NCBI RefSeq assembly: GCF_046237015.1
Contig: NZ_JBJYIN010000023.1
Location: forward strand, 1 to 64,000
Origin: JBJYIN01 sp046237015
Lineage (GTDB): Bacteria > Pseudomonadota > Gammaproteobacteria > Enterobacterales > Enterobacteriaceae
Direction of reading: 5' to 3'
Length of the DNA stretch: 64,000 bases
The notes under the pieces are model-generated. The model was not told where the DNA came from. It made no database searches and saw only the letters and a list, made by a program, of their open reading frames with translations. This document shows, in pieces, positions 1 through 7,900 of the stretch; the stretch's first letter is position 1; each line of letters begins with the position of its first letter. Position numbers and translations under genes: made by a program.

Positions 1-58
1 CTACACCTACACCTACACCTACACCTACACCTACACCTACACCTACACCTACACCTAC
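1..58 (+). repeat. Hexanucleotide tandem repeat (CTACAC)n, coding for Thr-Pro
   Basis: The window opens inside a perfect 6-bp tandem repeat of almost ten visible copies; it may continue to the left. The reading frame of the downstream gene is open through it and reads ACA CCT, so it encodes alternating Thr-Pro. Because the unit is 6 bp, copy-number changes would lengthen or shorten the Thr-Pro stretch without shifting the frame. Confidence 0.9.
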
Positions 59-704
59 AATTTCAGCCATCGAATCTCAAAATGACAATGCTGAAAACGC
101 CAGTATTGAACATGCTTTTTTCAATATGGTTAATGGAGAGGCTACAGTATGGTTAGGTGAAACTAAGCCTGCATCATTTCGTTTGTTTTCCGAAACAGAG
201 AAAACACAAGGTATTTTCGTTAAGTTAGCAATTCGTGAAGATGGTGAGTTCTATCTAGATTTAATGAATTCTGAGACTGGCGAGATAAGCATATTTAGAG
301 AAAAAGACATTAATTCAAAAATTGTAGTTGGCTCAACTCGCTATGATTTCGTTGAACTCTGCAAAAAAGTTTTTAAGTTGGATTTATCAGAAATTTTCGA
401 ATACGCAAAATTAATAAGAAAAAATGCAGCAGAACCGAAAATAATTAATACATTCAATCCGATTAGCACAACGTTTACATATTCATCAAGTAATGGCACG
501 AATCGAAGAACCGTAGATGTTGACCGATATCTAAGAAACGGTTATGGCGAGGATTATATAGAAGGATTCTGCCATATGAGAGGTGAACGCAGAATGTTTG
601 CCATCAGAAATATAAAAACCATGTTATCTAGCGATGGATGTAAAAAGTATCATTTCCACGATTGGTTAAAAAACGTTGCCAAGATAGATCAAAATGCCAG
701 TTAG
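3..704 (+). CDS. Element protein with (Thr-Pro)n linker and WYL-like C terminus (5' partial)
   Basis: The frame is open from the left edge, so the gene starts outside the window; the first internal Met is at base 126 but the codons before it are sense codons running into the Thr-Pro repeat. Seen: a Thr-Pro linker, an acidic Asn/Glu-rich stretch, then a globular domain. Near the C terminus the run YIEGFCHMRGERRMFAIRNI resembles the WYL fold (Tyr-x-x-Gly-x-Cys, Arg-x-x-Arg-x-Phe, Arg-Asn-Ile), a ligand- or nucleic-acid-sensing domain often found in regulators of defence and mobile elements. The gene is AT-rich compared with the flanking core genes. Its last 11 bases overlap the integrase start, suggesting translational coupling. 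Its role is unknown; a regulator of the integrated element is an inference. Confidence 0.6.
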   Translation, partial: TPTPTPTPTPTPTPTPTPTISAIESQNDNAENASIEHAFFNMVNGEATVWLGETKPASFRLFSETEKTQGIFVKLAIREDGEFYLDLMNSETGEISIFREKDINSKIVVGSTRYDFVELCKKVFKLDLSEIFEYAKLIRKNAAEPKIINTFNPISTTFTYSSSNGTNRRTVDVDRYLRNGYGEDYIEGFCHMRGERRMFAIRNIKTMLSSDGCKKYHFHDWLKNVAKIDQNAS

Positions 705-1728
705 AAAACTACCGGATGGACGCTGGATCGCAGACCTCTATACAGTAGACCGTAGCAGCGGTAAGGAAGGGAAACGCGTCCGTAAAAAGTTTGCCACCAA
801 AGGCGAAGCGCTGGCCTTTGAGCGTTACACGTTAGAGCAAGTGCAATCCTCCCCTTGGCTAGCTGACGGCAAAGAAGATCGCCGACTCACTGAACTGGTA
901 GAACTTTGGTTCACACGCCATGGAATTACACTGAAAGATGGTGAAAAGCGCCGCAGTGTAATGCTATGGGCTGCTGGGTGTATGGGGCATCCACTGGCCA
1001 CAGAATTTAGCGCCCAGCTTTTCACCGCCTATCGAGCCAAAAGACTGAACGGTCAGCTATCCAGAACTAGCCGTCTAGCCACCGTTACCCCGCGCACGGT
1101 TAATTTGGAACAAGCCTATTTCCTTGCTGTGTTTAACGAATTAAAGCGATTAGGAGAATGGGCTCTACCCAACCCACTGGAAAACGTGCGTCAGTTCCGC
1201 ACGGAAGAAAGCGAAATGGCCTACCTCACTGGCGATCAGATTGACAGATTATTGGCTGAGTGCCGGAACAGCAGCGCTAAGGATTTAGAAATCGTCGTTA
1301 AGCTGTGCTTGGCTACCGGTGCACGTTGGAGTGAAGCGCAAAGCCTGCGCCGTTCTCAGATATCAGGCAACAAAATCACGTTTGTTAAAACTAAGGGAAA
1401 AAAAAACCGGACAATCCCTATCGATCAACAATTGGCGGAAGAATTACCCAAAAAGAGCGGAGAGCTATTCACCAATTGCTATTATGCGTTTCGTTCAGCA
1501 ATGGAAAGAACTGGCATTGAACTGCCTGACGGCCAAATGACCCATGTTCTACGGCACACATTCGCCAGCCACTTTATGATGAATGGTGGCAATATTTTAG
1601 TTCTGCAACGCATCCTCGGCCACACTGATATTAAGATGACAATGCGTTACGCCCACTTTGCACCGGATCATTTTGAAGATGCCATAAAGCTAAATCCATT
1701 GGCACAGTGTCGCAAAAGTGACGCCTGA
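694..1728 (+). CDS. Tyrosine-family integrase of an integrated element
   Basis: A 344-residue site-specific recombinase. The N-terminal half (about 1-165) is the arm-binding and SAM-like core-binding part; the catalytic domain follows. Expected catalytic residues are present: Arg211 (TGARWSEA), a Lys-rich beta-hairpin near 233-237, His284 and Arg287 (THVLRHTF), His310 (LGHTD) and the Tyr319 nucleophile (MRYAHF). The short N terminus (PDGRWIADLYT) resembles the P2/HP1 phage integrase group. The ATG overlaps the end of the upstream gene by 11 bases. A tRNA-Ile2 3' fragment lies about 90 bp downstream, the usual integrase-next-to-att arrangement, so the enzyme probably inserted the element whose end forms the left edge of this window. 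Confidence 0.92.
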   Translation: MPVRKLPDGRWIADLYTVDRSSGKEGKRVRKKFATKGEALAFERYTLEQVQSSPWLADGKEDRRLTELVELWFTRHGITLKDGEKRRSVMLWAAGCMGHPLATEFSAQLFTAYRAKRLNGQLSRTSRLATVTPRTVNLEQAYFLAVFNELKRLGEWALPNPLENVRQFRTEESEMAYLTGDQIDRLLAECRNSSAKDLEIVVKLCLATGARWSEAQSLRRSQISGNKITFVKTKGKKNRTIPIDQQLAEELPKKSGELFTNCYYAFRSAMERTGIELPDGQMTHVLRHTFASHFMMNGGNILVLQRILGHTDIKMTMRYAHFAPDHFEDAIKLNPLAQCRKSDA

Positions 1729-1820
1729 ACTTAACAATATTAGGCATTATTGGGTTTTATTTTCCCTTTAACTCACTGAAAAATAAATAACTCATTGATT
1801 TATAATGTTTGATAAAGGTT

Positions 1821-1865
1821 CTCATAATCGATTGGTCGTTGGTTCAAACCCAACAGGGGCCACCA
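1821..1865 (+). other. Attachment-site scar: 3' part of tRNA-Ile2 (anticodon CAU)
   Basis: The sequence reads as the 3' part of enterobacterial tRNA-Ile2: anticodon loop CTCATAA, variable region, a T arm with a 5-bp stem (GTTGG/CCAAC) around TTCAAAC, the acceptor strand AGGGGCC and ACCA. The bases 5' of the loop do not pair with the anticodon-stem strand, and no D arm or 5' acceptor strand precedes it, so it is not a complete tRNA. This is the duplicated tRNA tail left by integration of the element carrying the adjacent integrase; the intact copy should lie left of the window. In E. coli the ileX tRNA sits in the same chromosomal neighbourhood as fadH, alx and sstT, which fits the position. 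Confidence 0.8.
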
Positions 1866-1873
1866 AATTTATC

Positions 1874-1906
1874 AAGGAGTTACGTTAATCGCGTGACTCC
1901 TTTTTT
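1874..1906 (+). terminator. Intrinsic terminator behind the tRNA-Ile2 tail
   Basis: An 11-bp stem with one G-T pair (AAGGAGTTACG / CGTGACTCCTT), a 7-nt loop and a run of T residues. It is the natural terminator of the tRNA gene carried along with the attachment site. Between here and the next gene the only other structure is a 7-bp GC-rich hairpin at 1988-2004 without a T tract. Confidence 0.85.
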
Positions 1907-2095
1907 GTATGTCTTGATTGCTGTAACAAGCTACCTCAATCATCCATTGTGGCGTACTTTCGCCAAACTCCCACGCCTTTGACAATGCCGCGCTCGTAGC
2001 GCGGACTATTTCCTAATGTGCTATTTCTACTTTATTCTTTAGGGATTTATACTATAAAGATAGTGTGATTCATCATAAATACCTGAGAGGGATGC

Positions 2096-2461
2096 ATGAC
2101 TAAAATGTTAATCCGCGTATTAAGCGGCATAATAATGTTTGGTGCAGTTGGTGCACATGCCGCCGAAAAGCCCGACAGTCTGGACGGCACCACAGGCAAA
2201 GAGATCACGTTATCATTGGAAGCTAACCCAACAACCGGATATAGCTGGATGCTGGAAAACCTGCCCAATGAGCTAATCTTCGTATCTAGTCGCTATCAAC
2301 AGTCGAAAGATTGCAAAGAGGGAATGGTCGGCTGTGGCGGTGAACAGACCTTTTATTTCATTGGCAAAGCATCCGGCAAAGGGACGCTGAAACTGATTTA
2401 TGGTCAGCCCTTCGATAAATCGACATGGAAATCGCACAAGTTCGACGTTGAGATTAAATGA
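2096..2461 (+). CDS. Secreted chagasin-family (I42) protease inhibitor
   Basis: A 121-residue protein with a Sec signal peptide (positive start, hydrophobic core, cleavage probably after AHA at residue 22). The mature part has the chagasin signature NPTTGYSW at residues 44-51, the first inhibitory loop of the I42 family of cysteine-protease inhibitors, followed by a beta-rich domain with a Cys pair (DCKEGMVGCGG) that may form a disulfide. Chagasin-type proteins block papain-like cysteine proteases. In a plant-associated enterobacterium the target could be a host protease met in the periplasm or outside the cell, or an endogenous protease; this is inference. The start is supported by a GAGAGGG ribosome-binding site. 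It stands alone, between the tRNA attachment scar and a convergent LysR gene. Confidence 0.8.
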   Translation: MTKMLIRVLSGIIMFGAVGAHAAEKPDSLDGTTGKEITLSLEANPTTGYSWMLENLPNELIFVSSRYQQSKDCKEGMVGCGGEQTFYFIGKASGKGTLKLIYGQPFDKSTWKSHKFDVEIK

Positions 2462-2522
2462 TTTCTTCCGGCTCTCTGAAAAACGGGTTCTTTGCACAAC
2501 ACCAGGATTCAGAGAGATACAT

Positions 2523-3425
2523 TTACGTTTTAATCACCTGCGAACACACGTCGATAAACGCACGCAGTTTAGGTTGATTCCTCGCGGCTCTGGAGAAATA
2601 CAGAAAAAGGCCGTCGTTTCCCGGCGAGAGATCGAGTAACGCCGCTTCCAACGTGCCGTTTGCCAGTTCACGTGAAGTATGGAACGTGGAGGAGTAAATC
2701 AGCCCCACGCCCCTGACGGCCAGGCTGCGCATCAGTTCCCCATCGTTAACCGTCACCGCCCCCGCAGGCTCAATCCTGACACTTTCTTTATTTTCGATAA
2801 ACTCCCACCGATAAATATCGCCTTTTTCAGGACGGCGAAAGCGAATGCATTCGTGGTGAACCAAGTCACGGGTGACTTTCGGTTTGCCGTGCGCTTTGAA
2901 ATAGTCCGGCGAACCAAATACCGCCCATTTAAAAGGCGGGGAAAGCCGTATCGCAATCATGTCCTGTTCGATGTATGAGCCGATCATGATGCCGGCATCG
3001 TAGCCTTCAGAGACGAAATTATCGTGGCGGTTACTCACCGTGATATCGACATTCAAATTTGGCCACGCCGCGCGAAATGCAGGTATCAATGGCTCAATGA
3101 CGTGGGGTAATGCCAAACGCTCGACGATCAGTTTCAGCGTCCCCGATGGTTTCTTTGCCGATTGCGCAACATCTTCAAAACTGGCGGTAATCGCGTGCGC
3201 CGCAGGCCCAACTCTCAGCAACAGCTGTTCCCCCGCTTCCGTCAGCGCCATTTTGCGCGTCGTGCGATGGAAAAGTGGCACACCGAGACGATGTTCCAAC
3301 CTCTGGAGCGATAAACTCACGGCGCCCGGTGTTTTTCCCAAATCGAGCGCCGCTTTGCGAATACTCAATCGCTTCGCTATCGCCAGAAATTCGGCAAGCC
3401 CATCAAAGCTGTCGGATTGCCCCAT
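2523..3425 (-). CDS. LysR-family transcriptional regulator
   Basis: A 300-residue LysR-type regulator: N-terminal winged helix-turn-helix (about residues 8-65, with FLAIAKRLSIRKAALDLGKT and a segment ending RTTRKMALTEAG), then a periplasmic-binding-protein-like effector domain. The sequence is of the CrgA/DmlR-like subgroup. It is divergent from the DJ-1/PfpI gene with about 175 bp between the two starts, the classical arrangement in which a LysR protein controls its neighbour. The effector is not predictable from sequence. Confidence 0.9.
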   Translation of the reverse strand: MGQSDSFDGLAEFLAIAKRLSIRKAALDLGKTPGAVSLSLQRLEHRLGVPLFHRTTRKMALTEAGEQLLLRVGPAAHAITASFEDVAQSAKKPSGTLKLIVERLALPHVIEPLIPAFRAAWPNLNVDITVSNRHDNFVSEGYDAGIMIGSYIEQDMIAIRLSPPFKWAVFGSPDYFKAHGKPKVTRDLVHHECIRFRRPEKGDIYRWEFIENKESVRIEPAGAVTVNDGELMRSLAVRGVGLIYSSTFHTSRELANGTLEAALLDLSPGNDGLFLYFSRAARNQPKLRAFIDVCSQVIKT

Positions 3426-3600
3426 CAGGGTCCCTCATCCTGTCATATGTTGGTTATACAGCACACTTTACGACAGTTTCCCACATCAATACAAAGCTAT
3501 TACATCGATTTATTAAACAATATGTCCTGTTATTACCGTCTATTTTCAATCGGTTATCCCAGATATAGTCGGCAAACACCACCTGCTGAAGGAGTCTGTC

Positions 3601-4365
3601 ATGTCTATAATAAAGCGCTGTGCTGCTCTTATCGCCGCGATTGCGGTATTTGCTGCCGCCTCCCCCGTTTTTGCCCAAGCCAATCTAAAAGAAGAGAAGG
3701 TATTGATCGTCGTATCCAGTCTGGATAAAAAGACACCGGAGCTGGTTGGCGGTTTCTGGTTTCCAGAACTGACCCACCCGGTTGAAGTGTTCGACAAAGC
3801 CGGACTGGATTACGATATTGCCAGCCCGAAAGGTGGGTTGCCTCCGTTTGACGGCTTCGATCTTAAAGATCAGGCAAATCTGGACTTCTGGACTAACCCG
3901 GAACACCGGAACAAGCTGGCTAATTCCATCCCGCTAGCCAAGGTTGATCCCGCGAAATACACCGCGATCCTACTTGTCGGTGGACACGGGCCGATGTGGG
4001 ATTTTGCCAACAATCCTGAGCTGATCAGCATCGTGCGTACGATGTACGAAAACGACAAAATTGTCAGTGCAGTCTGCCACGGCCCGGCGGGTCTGCTGAA
4101 TGTGAAGCTCAGCAATGGTCAACTGTTGATTAAAGATCGTACTCTGACTGGATTTACCGCAGAAGAAGAAGCCTTCCGCCACTACGACAAGATCGTTCCG
4201 TTTGAACTTGAAGCCGCGTTGAAAAAGGATGGTGCAAACTTCGAAGAAGCACCGATTTTTGAAAATAAGGTCGTCGTAGATGGAAGATTGATCACGGGTC
4301 AAAACCCAGCATCGGCTAAAGGGCTTGGCGAAGCAGTTGTCAACGCTTTGCAAACGAAAGCGTAA
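3601..4365 (+). CDS. Exported DJ-1/PfpI-family protein
   Basis: A 254-residue member of the DJ-1/PfpI superfamily. Residues 1-25 form a Sec signal peptide (AAIAVFAAASPVFA, cleavage before Gln-Ala), so the protein is predicted to be periplasmic, unlike most family members. The nucleophile elbow is AVCHGPAG with Cys159-His160, and the GGHGPMWD loop around residue 128 matches the Hsp31/class I glutamine-amidotransferase-like branch that includes glyoxalase III and chaperone activities. A strong ribosome-binding site (GAAGGAG) supports the start. The divergent LysR gene probably regulates it. The substrate is unknown; protection against reactive aldehydes or protein damage in the envelope is an inference. 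Confidence 0.85.
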   Translation: MSIIKRCAALIAAIAVFAAASPVFAQANLKEEKVLIVVSSLDKKTPELVGGFWFPELTHPVEVFDKAGLDYDIASPKGGLPPFDGFDLKDQANLDFWTNPEHRNKLANSIPLAKVDPAKYTAILLVGGHGPMWDFANNPELISIVRTMYENDKIVSAVCHGPAGLLNVKLSNGQLLIKDRTLTGFTAEEEAFRHYDKIVPFELEAALKKDGANFEEAPIFENKVVVDGRLITGQNPASAKGLGEAVVNALQTKA

Positions 4366-4382
4366 TAACGACGCCATAGCAT

Positions 4383-4412
4383 AGGTATTAGGCGGTAAAA
4401 CGCCTAATACCT
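4383..4412 (+). terminator. Perfect 12-bp hairpin after the DJ-1/PfpI gene
   Basis: AGGTATTAGGCG and its exact complement flank a 6-nt loop just after the stop codon. There is no T tract, so it may be a weak terminator or an mRNA-stabilising hairpin. Confidence 0.5.
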
Positions 4413-4442
4413 CACGCCGTAAAATAGGGTCAGCAGAGATGT

Positions 4443-4502
4443 CGTGACCAATATCACATAACCAGACGGGGACATTGCCGCGGATATGCAGGATCGTATA
4501 GT
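4443..4502 (+). promoter_or_regulatory. CRP-like site and promoter of the 6-phospho-beta-glucosidase gene
   Basis: CGTGA-CCAATA-TCACA (4443-4458) matches 9 of 10 conserved positions of the CRP consensus. Downstream are a possible -35 (TTGCCG, 4475-4480) and -10 (TATAGT, 4497-4502) with 16-bp spacing. The implied start near 4509 puts CRP at about -58, close to a class I position, and places the antiterminator target at the very 5' end of the transcript. Confidence 0.55.
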
Positions 4503-4511
4503 GTGCCAATA

Positions 4512-4541
4512 AGACGTTACCGCGATACGTGGGCGAGACTT
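4512..4541 (+). promoter_or_regulatory. Ribonucleic antiterminator (RAT) before the GH1 gene
   Basis: The element reads AGACGTTACC, then an apical stem-loop, then GGGCGAGACTT. It matches the RAT in the leader of the PTS gene in order, spacing and sequence. The outer pair changes from G-C there to A-T here, a compensatory substitution that supports a real RNA structure. Its 3' end overlaps the 5' arm of the following terminator, the arrangement used by BglG/LicT proteins to block termination. Confidence 0.75.
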
Positions 4542-4589
4542 GGGCAAAGGCGAGTGAAAAAACACTCTCTTTTGCCCAAGTTTTTTTTT
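4538..4589 (+). terminator. Leader terminator (attenuator) of the GH1 gene
   Basis: A stem ACTTGGGCAAA / TTTGCCCAAGT with an inner GAGTG/CACTC stem is followed by nine T residues. It lies about 100 bp upstream of the coding start, between promoter and gene, so it would stop transcription unless the overlapping RAT is bound by an antiterminator. Confidence 0.85.
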
Positions 4590-4689
4590 GCCTGCGATCC
4601 AGTCAACCCAAGGCCGATGAACAGCGACGCCGAGAGGTTGATTTCCAGCATGGCATATTTGAATAACCGTGAATAAGAGGAGAGCGAAG

Positions 4690-6078
4690 ATGAAGACATT
4701 CCCCGCAGAGTTCCTATGGGGGGGTTCCATGGCAGCCAATCAGGTTGAAGGCGCATGGAATGAAGAGGGTAAGGGCGTGTCTACCTCTGACCTTCAGCTA
4801 CAAGGCGTACATGGCCCCATCACCGAGCGCACCGAAAATATAAGCTGTATTAAAGACGTTGCTATCGATTTCTACCATCAGTACCCACAGGACATTCAGT
4901 TGTTTGCTGAAATGGGTTTTAAGGTGCTGAGAACCTCCATCGCCTGGACCCGCATTTATCCTGAAGGAGATGAAGAGACGCCAAATGAAGCTGGGCTGGC
5001 ATTTTACGATCGTTTATTTGACGAAATGGCGAAATACCAAATCCAACCACTCATTACATTATCTCATTATGAAATGCCCGATGGTTTGGTGAAAAAACTG
5101 GGCGGCTGGAGCAGTCGCGCCACCATTGACCATTTCGAAAAATATGCCCGTACCGTCTTTAGTCGTTACAAAGATAAAGTTAAGTACTGGCTAACCTTCA
5201 ATGAAATCAACATGGCGCTGCACTCGCCTTTTACCGGTGTTGGGCTGAGTGGCAAACCATCCGAACAACATATTTATCAAGCCATTCATCATCAGCTTGT
5301 TGCCAGCGCTCGAGCGGTAAAAGCCTGTCACGATATCATCCCCGATGCAAAAATTGGCAATATGCTGCTGGGTGCTCTGCGTTATCCCATGACATGCCAT
5401 CCGAAAGATATTTTGGAGACACAAAAGAAAAATCGAGAATGGCTATTTTTTGGCGATGTACAGGCGCGTGGCGCTTATCCGGCCTGGATGGCTCGTTATT
5501 TTAAAGAAAATCACATCACACTGGACATCACCGAACAAGACAAAAATGATTTGCGACACACCGTAGATTTTGTCTCTTTTAGCTACTATATGAGCGGTTG
5601 TGCAACCTACGAACCGGAAAAATACCAATCTTCACGCGGCAACATTATCCGTCTGATTCCCAACCCGCACCTTAAGGCATCTGAATGGGGCTGGCAAATC
5701 GATCCAGAAGGTCTGCGTTTTCTGTTGAATGAACTGTACGATCGCTATCAAAAACCACTGTTTATCGTCGAAAATGGATTAGGTGCGCGTGATACGGTGG
5801 AAGAAGATGGCAGTATCCATGACAGCTACCGCATTGATTATTTACGTCAGCATCTGATTCAGGTACGTGAAGCGATTAACGATGGTGTCGAACTGCTCGG
5901 CTACACCAGTTGGGGACCGATCGATCTGGTCAGCGCCGGTACAGCGCAGATGTCAAAACGCTATGGCTTCATTTATGTCGATCGTGATGATGAGGGCAAC
6001 GGCACGCTGGAGCGGCGGCGTAAAGATAGCTTCTATTGGTATAAAGACGTCATCAGCAGCAACGGTGAATCGTTGTAG
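4690..6078 (+). CDS. 6-phospho-beta-glucosidase, glycoside hydrolase family 1
   Basis: A 462-residue GH1 enzyme starting MKTFPAEFLWGGSMAANQVEG; the ATG at 4690 follows an AGAGGAGAG ribosome-binding site and is preferred to the in-frame GTG 21 bases upstream. The acid/base Glu172 lies in TFNEIN and the nucleophile Glu361 in IVENGLG. The C-terminal SKRYGFIYVD plus RRRKDSFYWYK pattern is the phosphate-binding signature of GH1 enzymes acting on 6-phospho sugars delivered by the PTS. It should therefore hydrolyse, in the cytoplasm, a 6-phospho-beta-glucoside (possibly a thioglucoside or aryl-glucoside) imported by the nearby EIIBCA. It is transcribed toward the sulfatase cluster and shares with it a CRP-like site and a RAT-terminator leader. 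Confidence 0.93.
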   Translation: MKTFPAEFLWGGSMAANQVEGAWNEEGKGVSTSDLQLQGVHGPITERTENISCIKDVAIDFYHQYPQDIQLFAEMGFKVLRTSIAWTRIYPEGDEETPNEAGLAFYDRLFDEMAKYQIQPLITLSHYEMPDGLVKKLGGWSSRATIDHFEKYARTVFSRYKDKVKYWLTFNEINMALHSPFTGVGLSGKPSEQHIYQAIHHQLVASARAVKACHDIIPDAKIGNMLLGALRYPMTCHPKDILETQKKNREWLFFGDVQARGAYPAWMARYFKENHITLDITEQDKNDLRHTVDFVSFSYYMSGCATYEPEKYQSSRGNIIRLIPNPHLKASEWGWQIDPEGLRFLLNELYDRYQKPLFIVENGLGARDTVEEDGSIHDSYRIDYLRQHLIQVREAINDGVELLGYTSWGPIDLVSAGTAQMSKRYGFIYVDRDDEGNGTLERRRKDSFYWYKDVISSNGESL

Positions 6079-6090
6079 TTCCAGTGGGGG

Positions 6091-6124
6091 AACCAGACGG
6101 CGCAATGTATGCTGCCGTCTGGTT
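6091..6124 (+). terminator. Hairpin between convergent GH1 and sulfatase genes
   Basis: A perfect 11-bp stem (AACCAGACGGC / GCCGTCTGGTT) with a 12-nt loop sits between the two stop codons. No T tract follows on either strand; it could serve both directions. Confidence 0.5.
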
Positions 6125-6137
6125 ATCAGGGATAAAA

Positions 6138-7817
6138 TTATTTATCCATCATCTCTTTAAGCATCGGTTCGCTCTTTTTCACAGCCTCATTCGATGCTTT
6201 CACCTTCGCCTCTTTACCAACCTGATCGGGGATAAATCCGGCAAGAATATCCTCGTGGTTATACCCTTTCAGCCATTCACGCGGGAATGGCGCAAGCTGT
6301 TCGCCCGTTCCTTCATGACGGTAAACCTGCCCTTGCCCGACGCGTTGGTTATACGGGATCACATTTTTCCCTTGCTGATCGCGCAGTTCTGCATACAGCT
6401 TCTTACGCAGCGCGATCTTGGCATTCACGATCTTCTCATCAGTCGAATCGATCAGATTGTGTTTCTCTTCCCGATCGTTTTTCATGTCATACAACTCTTC
6501 CTTGTCCCATACGCCGTAATACTGGATGTATTTGTATTCCGGTGTACGAATTGCAAACGTCGTTGGCGTTTGTGGGAAGCTGTATTCCCAGAAGTATTCA
6601 TAGACGAAATAGTCTTTACGCTCAGGTGCCTTGTGGCCATCAACACCCAGTTGCCAGAAGCTCTGCCCGTCATAATGTTTCGGTGCCTTAACCCCTGCTG
6701 CATCCAGAATGGTCGGCGCGATATCGATGTTTCTGACGATGTCTTCCACCACCTTATCTTTGGCAAAGCCTGGACCTGAGGCAATTAGCGGTACTCGGAT
6801 CGATTCTTCATAAGCGTTGCGTTTATCGATCAGCCCATGTTCACCGAACATAAAACCGTTATCCCCCATCACCATGATGATGGTGTTTTTATCCAATCCC
6901 TGTTGCTGCAACCAGTCACGCACCCGCCCGACGCTATCATCCACCGAACGTAGCGTTTCATAGTAATCACGCTGATACTGCTGGAGGTTCATATCGGTGT
7001 TGTAGGGATAATCCACACCGTGCCAGCTGTTGCGCTGGTTTTTCACCCACATTGGCTTGCCTGCATAATTTTCCGGCGTATCGGCATAAGTATCCGGCAG
7101 TGGGAAAGTGACATCCTTCATGCTGCCACGATGACGTTTGGCGGGGAGGAAATCGGAATGCACACCTTTATGTGACAGATACATCATGAATGGTTTTTTC
7201 TTATCCAGCTTATTCAGCCAATCTACGGCGTAATCCGTCAGCTCATCCGTGATATAACCTTTCTGTGGCACCATTTTGCCATCAATATTGAGCATGGAAG
7301 GTTTGCCATAATTATCAATCGGATAGTAGTTGCCTTGTCCTAACAGTCCGACCCAACGATCAAACCCAGCGAAGCCTTTTGTCGCCGTCTTATCCGCCCC
7401 ACCGAAATGCCACTTACCAAAGAAACCGGTCTGATAGCCCTTGTCACGTAACAGCTCGGGGAAATAACTCAGGTGTGAGAGGTCGGAAGGATTATTATCC
7501 GATACGCCATGATTATGAACGTACATCCCCGTTAAAATACTGGCACGACTGGGGGAGCACAGTGATGTGGTAACAAACGCATTTTTAAAATAGGTGCCCT
7601 CTTTGGCAATACTGTCCATATTAGGCGTATGAATGGCCGAGTTCAGGAAACCAAACGCGTCATAACGCTGATCGTCAAGAATGATGTAAACCACGTTGGG
7701 CTGATTTCCATCCGCTAATGGGGCCGTAGCAGAAGGGGAAGCCGTCGTTGCAGCATGTACACCCGCCGTTTGCATACAGGCCAGCGCAATGGCGGCCAGC
7801 AGTTTATTCTTTTTCAT
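6138..7817 (-). CDS. Periplasmic sulfatase 1, Cys-type
   Basis: A 559-residue S1-family sulfatase. Residues 1-22 are a Sec signal peptide (MKKNKLLAAIALACMQTAGVHA). The metal-binding start NVVYIILDDQ and the active-site signature CSPSRASILTG are present; Cys87 is the residue converted to formylglycine. Later motifs MGDNGFMFGEHG and KRNAYEESIRVPLI are the second metal- and substrate-side elements typical of arylsulfatase or hexosamine-sulfatase-like enzymes. It hydrolyses a sulfate ester in the periplasm; the exact substrate cannot be read from sequence. It is the last gene of the minus-strand cluster, 83 bp after the porin, and the anaerobic maturase two genes upstream would activate it. Confidence 0.92.
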   Translation of the reverse strand: MKKNKLLAAIALACMQTAGVHAATTASPSATAPLADGNQPNVVYIILDDQRYDAFGFLNSAIHTPNMDSIAKEGTYFKNAFVTTSLCSPSRASILTGMYVHNHGVSDNNPSDLSHLSYFPELLRDKGYQTGFFGKWHFGGADKTATKGFAGFDRWVGLLGQGNYYPIDNYGKPSMLNIDGKMVPQKGYITDELTDYAVDWLNKLDKKKPFMMYLSHKGVHSDFLPAKRHRGSMKDVTFPLPDTYADTPENYAGKPMWVKNQRNSWHGVDYPYNTDMNLQQYQRDYYETLRSVDDSVGRVRDWLQQQGLDKNTIIMVMGDNGFMFGEHGLIDKRNAYEESIRVPLIASGPGFAKDKVVEDIVRNIDIAPTILDAAGVKAPKHYDGQSFWQLGVDGHKAPERKDYFVYEYFWEYSFPQTPTTFAIRTPEYKYIQYYGVWDKEELYDMKNDREEKHNLIDSTDEKIVNAKIALRKKLYAELRDQQGKNVIPYNQRVGQGQVYRHEGTGEQLAPFPREWLKGYNHEDILAGFIPDQVGKEAKVKASNEAVKKSEPMLKEMMDK

Positions 7818-7900
7818 CTTTGTTCCTTTTTTATGCCACCCTGCTCACACACTGCGAAAAGGATGGCGTTAGCAAAGTTGTTTCACTTCATGTTGTTACA

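Noticed and set aside
1..58. Telomere-like or CRISPR-like repeat
   Set aside because: The unit is a 6-bp microsatellite without spacers, and it is in frame with the downstream gene; a coding Thr-Pro repeat explains it.
4404..4739. Minus-strand frame across the GH1 leader
   Set aside because: It would read through the CRP, RAT and terminator elements and has no similarity; the regulatory reading is much stronger.
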